A stretch of 64,000 nucleotides of DNA. It comes from Pholiota molesta (lineage: Eukaryota > Basidiomycota > Agaricomycetes > Agaricales > Strophariaceae). Positions 56,828-64,000 of the stretch are shown here, piece by piece. The DNA lies in the NCBI GenBank assembly GCA_014925825.1, contig JACGCK010000003.1, positions 434,001 through 498,000 on the forward strand, read 5' to 3'. How positions within the stretch are numbered: position 1 is the stretch's first letter; each line of letters opens with the position of its first letter. The position numbers and the translations under genes are program-made. Under the pieces are notes generated by a model. The model was not told the DNA's origin and searched no databases. It saw only the letters and a list, made by a program, of their open reading frames with translations.

Positions 56828-59800
56828 ATGGCAGCCCAAAAGCGTGCCCTTGATGATTCTTCATCCACTACCAAGGCAAAAAAGTCCCGGACGGACTCCC
56901 ACAAAACCGATCAGCCTCAAGCTCAGCAAATAACTTCTTCGTTATTGACTACCGATGTTGATTTTCCACGAGGAGGAGGCACTTCGTTCACACCGTTGGA
57001 AGTAAAAGCTATTCGTGCTGAAGCTGTGAAGGAAGCGAATGCTGAACTGTTTGAAGTCGGGCACTTTATTCCATCCGCATTGACTTCACCTAACCAGAAT
57101 TGCCTCCAGGATGCTGCCTCCAAGGAGAAGAAAGGAAAAAGAGAAAGCGCAAGACTGAAGGAGATGCCACAGCCACCTCCAAGCCTTCAGAGGGAAAGGA
57201 CAAAATCAGAATTGAGCATCTCAACTACAAAGTGCGTGATAGCCCTCCGTCTTCTATCTACTTTCGTTAAATTCAAGACAAATTAGCGCCTAACCATCGG
57301 AATGAAAATATTTGGCAAATAGTGTCTATTCTACCATTGGCATTGATTGTATCCCTTCCCAATCAACTCTTCGCCCATGTACCTATCACGAATATATCCA
57401 CCCAATTCACGGAATACTTGGAACGGGTAGATACCGAAGCCCTGGAATCAGGTTCTGAAGGAGACGAGGAAAGCGATAACGAACGAACCAAGGAAGGCAT
57501 CCCTGAGCTTTCCGAAATGTTCACTGTGGGCAATATGTACGAGCAGTTGTCACTACTGTCCATGCGCCAGGCGCAACCGACATTTCCGGCATTGGAAAAT
57601 CAAGAGATGATATCACCAAAGCCAGCAAACGTGTAGAGCTTTCCCTGCTGCCCGACGCGTCAATTCTGGAGTGCAAAAGTCTGATTTGAAGGCAGGATTC
57701 GTAAGTTCCCGATATATCTAACCATAAATACTCTATCTAAGCTTGACTTGCTGCAGACATTGACTGCATCGATCAAGAGCCGGGAAGATCACGGATACAT
57801 TCTAGATCTTGGAATTCCTGATGTTCTGGTTTTCTGTCTTCAAACCGCCAATGGAGGGCGAAAAATCAAAGTGCTACTTACACACAGGCTCCTTGATCAA
57901 CGTCACGCTACTAGCGTTCAGCTAATGGCCGAACATGTACAATGAACATAGATCCAGCAACCTTTGCAACATCTTTCGTGCGTATTTCTGTGTTAATGTC
58001 CACTAATTATGTTCAAAATATTCTCTCAGCTCTCTGAAATTTCTCAGTAACATCCGTTCTTCCTGGAACCTTGTTCAAGGACTCGTCACGTCGGTACATC
58101 CCACTGGTTTGAATGTTCAAGTCCTTGGTTCTTCGAGGGAACAATCGACCAGCTCCATCTTGGCCGCGACTCCAAAGCAATGAAACTTGGCAAAAAAATA
58201 AAGCAAGAATTCTATATGATTACTCATCTTCGCCTCCGAAGTTTGCTCTGACGCTTACAGAGCACACATTAAGCTCACACCTTGTCTGACGCCTCGAAAA
58301 GAGAATGAGATGGCCAGGACTATTCAGGAAGCTTATCCGGTTGGAACAATGCTCGAAGCCGCGAAGGTGTTGGGTCTCGAAGCAGAAAGAGGATTGACCA
58401 TGGAAGTTGAACCCGGAGTTGAAGGCTTCGTCCATGTTCGTGATATTTTTTCTATCTTCTGTGCGAAAGCTATAACCGAATTTCTTAGATTTCTCACACT
58501 TCCGATGATCACGTTCCTTCTCTGCTATCATCTGGCCCTTGGAAAGTCGGTTCTATTCATCCCGCCCGTGTCACAGGATATTTCGCCTTGATGGCTTGCT
58601 ACAACTATCGTTGAAGCCTTCTATCCTGCAACAAAAGTATCTTCAAGTCAGCGATGTCGAAGTCGGCGAGGTCATCAAGGGTACAATCAAGAAGCTGACG
58701 CCTACTGCTCTCTTTGTCTCTCTGGCGGGTGGAATTGATGGAGTCATCTGGCCCAATCACTATGCGGATATTGCACTGAAACACCCAGCAAAACGGTTCA
58801 AGGAGGGCGCTAATATCAAATGCAGGGTATGGGTTTTCATATGTCCTCCATTTCAATATCTAAACCTGGAGTATTAGGTACTCGTCGTCGATCCTGAAAG
58901 GAAACGGATTTCACTCACGGCGAAGAAAAGCCTCATAGAATCTACCTTACCCGTCATTGCCAAACCCGAGGACGTTATTCCTGGAAAGGTCACCCATGCT
59001 GTGGTGTACAAGGTATACGAAAAACATTTGTTGGTAGAATTTTACAACAACATCAAGGCCGTTGTTCCAGCGAACGAGCTTAGGTACGTTTCTCCATCTT
59101 TCAGCGCGCATATGTTCATTGAAATTCTCTATGTAGTGATACACCGAAGAGTCAGCTCCAAGACGCATTTCCCATTGGCAGAGTTCTCAAGGTTCGGATT
59201 CTTGCCAATAGCGAAGGACGTATCACAGCAAGTGTGAAAAAGGCATCACCGACCTTTGATGTTGTCGACGATATCAGCTCAATAGAAATTGGTAATACCG
59301 TGGAAGGCACCGTTTCAGAGATCCACAAAGACAATGTCGTCCTCACACTGCAACCCTCCCGCGTCAAAGCTCTCCTTTCCCTAAAAAATCTCGCCAACCA
59401 TCGCAGCCTCACTGTCGCCCAATTGCGCGTTATCCTAAAAGTAGGCGAGAAGCTGACCGAGCTGGTTGTCGTGACAAGGAATCCCGAAAAGTCATTGGTC
59501 CTTGTCGCCAACAAACCAAAATCAAAACTATCCGCATTGCCCAAAAGCTCTACGATCACAATGGAAAATATAACTCTTGGACAACTCATTGGCGGTCGCG
59601 TTACACGACATACCCGGCAAGGCGCTCTAATTAAGATAACCAACTCTATAGGTGGCATCTTGCATCTGACAGATCTGGAGGACAATTTCGAGAATGGGGC
59701 AGCATTACCGGCCATCGACACGCTTATCAAGGCAGCAGTCATTGGCATAGACCAGAACAAGAGGCAATTAACATTGTCTACTCGTCATTCGCGATTATAT

Positions 59801-61995
59801 CCCGATCAAGAGCATCAAGTTGTTGATCGAGAGATCAGCGATATCTCTGATGTTCGTGTCGGTGAACCAGTCCGTGGATTTGTTAAGAGCATCATTGATC
59901 ATGGTCTTTTTGTCACCATTGGTCGTGACGTCGATGCTCGCGTCCAAATTCGAGAACTCTTCGATGATGTATGTCTAATTTTTCTTTCTTGCGAACCCAT
60001 TTAACATATCATTAGTATGTCAAAGATTGGCAAAGCCAATTTACGGCCCTTCAATTGATCAAAGGACGTGTTATCAGGTAAAATTTCATCCTCCAATATT
60101 TTCGTATCCTTCTAATTGCAATTCATAGCGTTGATGTCGAGAATAAAAAGACTGAAATGTCTTTGAGGAGCGTAGAAGCTGCCCAAAGGAAAGGCTCGTC
60201 CGGAATCACATTGAGCGATCTCAAGGAAGGCCAGAAAGTCGACGGTATCGTGAAAAAGATTGAAGATTATGGGTTGTTTGTTCAGATAGAAGGCTCAAAA
60301 CTCAGTGGACTTTGCCACAAAACTCAGGTAATTCGTCTGTCAATTTCAACTTCGCAAGCATCTTTCATATTTATATTTGCGCGTATTTTATCAAGCTATC
60401 CGATAATGCAACCGCCGATGTCGCAACTGCCCTTCGTGGGTTCCGTGAAGGAGACCGTGTCAAGGCGGTCATTATTGGAATCGATAATCGACGCATTTCG
60501 ATGAGCCTTAAACCTTCTTACTTTACCAAGGAGGAACTTGAGGGTGAAGATGAGGAGGAAGACGATGTTGACAACGACGAAGACAACAGTGACGCCGAAG
60601 GTGATGAATCGATTGGAGGAGACGAAGCTCAAGACGAATCTGATGAGGGTCCAGATGGAAATGAGAACGCGGATGACATCGATATGGCTTCAGAGGCTGA
60701 TGAAAGTGACGAGGAGATGGAAGTTGATGTCGACCAATCCCAGATTGAGTATCACACCCAACCTACCTCCAGCGCAACTACGTCGAACGCTCAACCATCT
60801 ACGCAAGCGCCAAGTTTGGTGCTTGCCGGTGGCTTCCAATGGTCGGGCGAAACTTACCAGTCAAATGATGAAGGGGAATCATCATCATCAGATGACGACG
60901 ACGACACGAACCAACCCAGCAAAAAGAAGCGAAAGAAGAAGCAAATTGAGCATGATCTCACTGCAGACATGCATACGAAGACGCCGGAGTCAAATGCCGA
61001 TTTTGAACGCCTACTGCTCGGTTCCCCTAATTCATCCTATCTCTGGATACAGTACATGTCGTTCCAGCTACCATTATCAGAAGTTGACAAGGCCCGTGAA
61101 ATCGCTCGCCGCGCTATCAAGACTATCAACTTCCGCGAGGAAAAGGAAAAATTAAATGTCTGGATAGCCTTACTGAATCTAGAAAATGTCTACGGAACAG
61201 ATGAAAGTCTTGACGCCGTCTTCAAAGAAGCCGCACGCGCCAATGACTCTAAAACCATTCATATTCGACTTGCAGCAATTTTTGACCAGTCAAATAAGTT
61301 TGAGGTATGCTTTACACGCAAACTTTTCATCTGTATCTTCTGACCCTGTCATAGAAAACGGAAGAACAATACAAGCGAACTTGTAAGAAGTTTGGCCAAA
61401 GTTCCAAGGTCTGGACTCTCTTTGGAGAATTCCAACTGAGGCGAGGCAATGTGGAAGAGGCGAGAAAACTCTTGCCTCGTAGTTTGCAAAGTCTTGAAAA
61501 GCGAAAACGTCAGTAGTTGCTATTCTCTTGAAATGGCGGTGACTGACTTGATTGTAGATTTGAAGACAATTTCAAGGTTTGCCCAGCTCGAATATAAATA
61601 CGGCGACGCGGAGCGGGGCAAGACCTTGTTCGAAGGCATTGTCGATTCACATCCCAAGAGATGGGATATGTGGTCCGTTTACATGGATATGGAAGCCACG
61701 CAGGGAAACATTCAAAGCCTAAGGTACTTTCTTTCACCGTCTCCTAATTCTTTTATCTGATCCCCGATATTAAGGAACCTCTTCGACCGTGTTTTGGCTC
61801 TTAAAATGACAAGTCATAAAGCGAAGTGGGTATTAGGGTGTGCTGTGCAAATACATTACTTAACTGTCCCTCTTTATACAGATCGTTTTTCAAGAAATGG
61901 CTAGACTTGGAAAAGAGAATTGGGGATGAGGATGGTGTAGATGCTGTGAAGGCAAAGCAATCGAGTGGACACAGAGGGCGTCAAATTCATCATGA
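56828..61995 (+). CDS. RRP5: rRNA biogenesis protein Rrp5 (PDCD11)
   Basis: Nucleolar factor for both 40S and 60S pre-rRNA processing. Starts MAAQKRALDDSSSTTKAKKS; TSFTPLEVKAIRAEAVKEAN is a conserved N-terminal segment. A long series of S1 RNA-binding domains follows (for example SDVEVGEVIKGTIKKLTPTA at 58650, ISSIEIGNTVEGTVSEIHKD at 59275, ITLGQLIGGRVTRHTRQGAL at 59570, VRVGEPVRGFVKSIIDHGLF at 59850, LKEGQKVDGIVKKIEDYGLF at 60220). Then comes an acidic linker (60540-60730) and C-terminal HAT/TPR-like repeats (FERLLLGSPNSSYLWIQYMS, KVWTLFGEFQLRRGNVEEAR, FAQLEYKYGDAERGKTLFEG, SFFKKWLDLEKRIGDEDGV). Frame breaks occur near 57136-57142, 57313-57316, 57527-57531, 57655-57662 and 61955-61960, each fitting one missing base. 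More may hide between 57950 and 58600, where the reading is poor. The architecture is unmistakable. Confidence 0.93.
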
Positions 61996-62211
61996 TTATT
62001 AAGTACTATGGGTCAGTGTAATGACAATGGCGACTTAGGCTCATCGTAAGGGAAATAATATTTAAGAGAGAGGGCAACATAATGGCGAAGCAGAGCAATG
62101 GAAGAAACTAGGTAGTATGAAAGGGATCCAAGCGAGTGTGTGACAAAATGGTGAGATACCGGGGGTATAAGCAAAAATTACATAGATCAGCGAAATCATG
62201 AAGAAACGGGA

Positions 62212-64000
62212 TCATGTGCGCGGTGACCGTGTGCGCTCTGTAGGAAGCGGTTCATCAAAGTCGCTGAGTGGTCGTCGAGTGCTCATGGAACCAGCGAGTT
62301 GCCTTTGCCAATCATCCAGCTCGCTGGATAAATGTTCGAATGCGAGAGCATTCTCAGAGCTAGACGTACTCATGCGGCCAGACATAGGTCTGCGACCAAA
62401 TGAAGGCTGCTCTACTTCGAGCAAAAGGCCAATTTTATGCGATAGCTGGTCGTTTTCTCGACGAAGGGTCATATTTTCTGCGTGGAGCTTTTCTGTGAGA
62501 GTCTCATCAGGACCGCCCCGTGCAATGATCAAGGATTGTTGCAAGCGCTCGATATCCAATTGCAGTTCTTCAACTTGGCTGAATCGGTCATCTGCTTCTT
62601 GTTGGGATGCTAGGAGGTTATCGCGCAGAAGTTCAAGCTCCTTTTCGAGGTTTTCTAGCCGCAAGCGCAGCTCTTTATTCTCGCTTGTTAGCCGTTGGAC
62701 CTGTCTTTGGGCATCGACAAGATGGCTTCGAGTACCCTCGTCTTCGGTTGAAGGAGTACTGCGACCCCCATTCACATTCACGTTGCGAAGGCGAGGATCG
62801 ACTGGTTTACCGGAGCGCATAGCATCAAGGTCGGCTTGAAGAACAGTATTTGTTTTCCGTTGCTTATTTAGCTCTTCGCGCATACGATGCATCATCTTTT
62901 CGGTGCCCCTTTGATTGATTTATTGGTCAAGATTCAAGAAAGAAGGGAACAAACACTCACTTGACATAATGTACGGCGATCTGATAGTCTGCTCCATCTG
63001 TTGGATTTGCCCTTTGAATGCCTGGGTGGCGCTTTCCAACTTCTCTTCCACCTCTCGCACACGTAGGTCTCCGTCGGCATTATTTGAAGGACTCCGCGTT
63101 GATCGTACATTATCCAATTGCTGAGACAATTGAATGACTTGAGCCTCCGCATCGCGCATTCGACGAAGAGCTTGAGTCAACTCTTGCTCAGATTTTTCAT
63201 GCAGTCGAGTCCTTTCCGAGAGTTTGCCTTCGAGCTCTATGACCACCTCAGGGGAAGCCGCTCCATTTAGTCTTGACGAGGGCCGTAGATCATCATCGTC
63301 AATTCTGATGCCGTTTTCTGCCAAATAATTTCGAAGCATGCCAGTTTGGCATTGGCCTCAATGGCATCCTTCGTTTTGTCGCGAACTTGATTGTCGGCGG
63401 ACGACATCTCAGCCTTCAAGCGGGCAGCATCGGCAAGGGCGTTGGAAAGTTGACCGCGCAATGTGACGATCTGAGCTTGGAGTGAAGAATGCTCGATCTC
63501 ATAATCGCGATTTCGTTTGCGTTCCTCTGCGACTTTGTTACTAGCTTCATCAGCTCGCTGCCCTGTTTCTCGGAGCATCATTCGCAGAGATTGAGCCTCC
63601 GCTTCGACGGCTTGGATCTTCTCCGAATGCCCACGTAAGAGGCGGTCTTCGTCAGCCTTGAGATCCCGATGCGTATCCAGCAGCTCCCCAAGACTTGTCG
63701 TCGTAAGCGCCCGGAATGCGTCTGCTTCTTCCCGAGACTTCGCCCATGAATTCTCAGCATCGGTCAATCTAGCGCGAGCGGCTTCGGCTTCGGCTGTGCG
63801 AGTCTCGACTTCGCCACGAAGTTCAGCGATATCAGCCTCCAGTTCCTTGATTTGCTCCTGCGCACGTTGATATTGCATGTCAACTTCCAATGCGCGCGCT
63901 GATGATGCAGATAACGCCACCCGAGCTTGATCCAAAGCGCGAATGTGTTGCTCCTTTGATTGACTCAGTTCATCAATTTGGCCGCGCAGTCCAACCTCGT
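62212..64000 (-). CDS. Long coiled-coil protein, C-terminal part (gene continues past the right edge)
   Basis: The visible ~590 residues are almost entirely heptad-like helix (e.g. [80 protein letters not shown]). There is one short break ([20 protein letters not shown]), and a Ser/Arg-rich C-terminal tail ends in [37 protein letters not shown] and [10 protein letters not shown]. The stop is at 62212; an intron lies at about 62896-62980. One missing base near 63338-63345 links the two main frames. The pattern resembles the C-terminal half of Kelch-repeat polarity proteins of the Tea1/Kel1 type, but the diagnostic N-terminus is outside the window. It could equally be another tethering or motor-associated coiled coil. 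Convergent with RRP5. Confidence 0.75.

Noticed and set aside
1..64000. Transposons, long terminal repeats, rRNA, CRISPR arrays or a metabolic gene cluster
   Set aside because: None of the expected protein motifs, repeats or target-site duplications were seen; the genes are mostly unlinked housekeeping functions.

Overview
The window is 64 kb of nuclear DNA from a filamentous basidiomycete, most likely an Agaricomycete. The evidence is very short introns (about 41-85 nt, GT..AG) at several per gene, high gene density (27 protein-coding genes recognised, about one per 2.4 kb), no operons, and proteins that look basidiomycete-like where I recognise the family. The species cannot be named from the sequence. 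I saw no transposon, rRNA, tRNA, CRISPR array or bacterial-type island.

Layout. 1-7 kb: RFC4 (5' end outside the window), CFD1, a Ser-rich protein with an RRM-like end, and a lipase of bacterial family I.5/I.6 type. 7-13 kb: a multi-RRM RNA-binding protein (minus), a gene-poor 1.4 kb, then RPB6. 13-20.5 kb: fructosamine-3-kinase-like protein, an old-yellow-enzyme oxidoreductase, a COQ11/NDUFA9-like SDR and BDP1. 20.7-32 kb: a Pro/Thr-rich SWC3-like protein, an unknown coiled-coil membrane protein, SURF1 and SLA2. 32-47 kb: a Ser/Pro-rich protein, a four-helix voltage-sensor-like membrane protein, mitochondrial ribosomal protein mS23, RPN5, an F-box-like protein, SLD2 and an unknown multi-TM protein. 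47-64 kb: two low-complexity proteins, a pyridoxamine-phosphate-oxidase-like protein, SF3A2/PRP11, RRP5 and the C-terminal part of a long coiled-coil protein that runs off the right edge.

The genes are mostly unlinked housekeeping functions: replication (RFC4, SLD2), transcription (RPB6, BDP1), splicing and rRNA processing (PRP11, RRP5), proteasome (RPN5), endocytosis (SLA2), mitochondria (SURF1, mS23, COQ11-like) and cytosolic Fe-S assembly (CFD1). I see no biosynthetic or defence cluster.

The most important feature for a reader is quality. About thirty reading-frame breaks occur inside otherwise well-conserved genes, and nearly all are repaired by supposing one missing base, often in a short homopolymer. 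This looks like residual single-base deletion error in the assembly, not decay. CDS spans below run from inferred start to inferred stop across introns and such breaks. Real biological curiosities are a start codon split by an intron (SLA2), an 8-nt microexon next to a 4-nt coding first exon (PRP11), the voltage-sensor-only protein, and MluI-cell-cycle-box motifs upstream of two genes.
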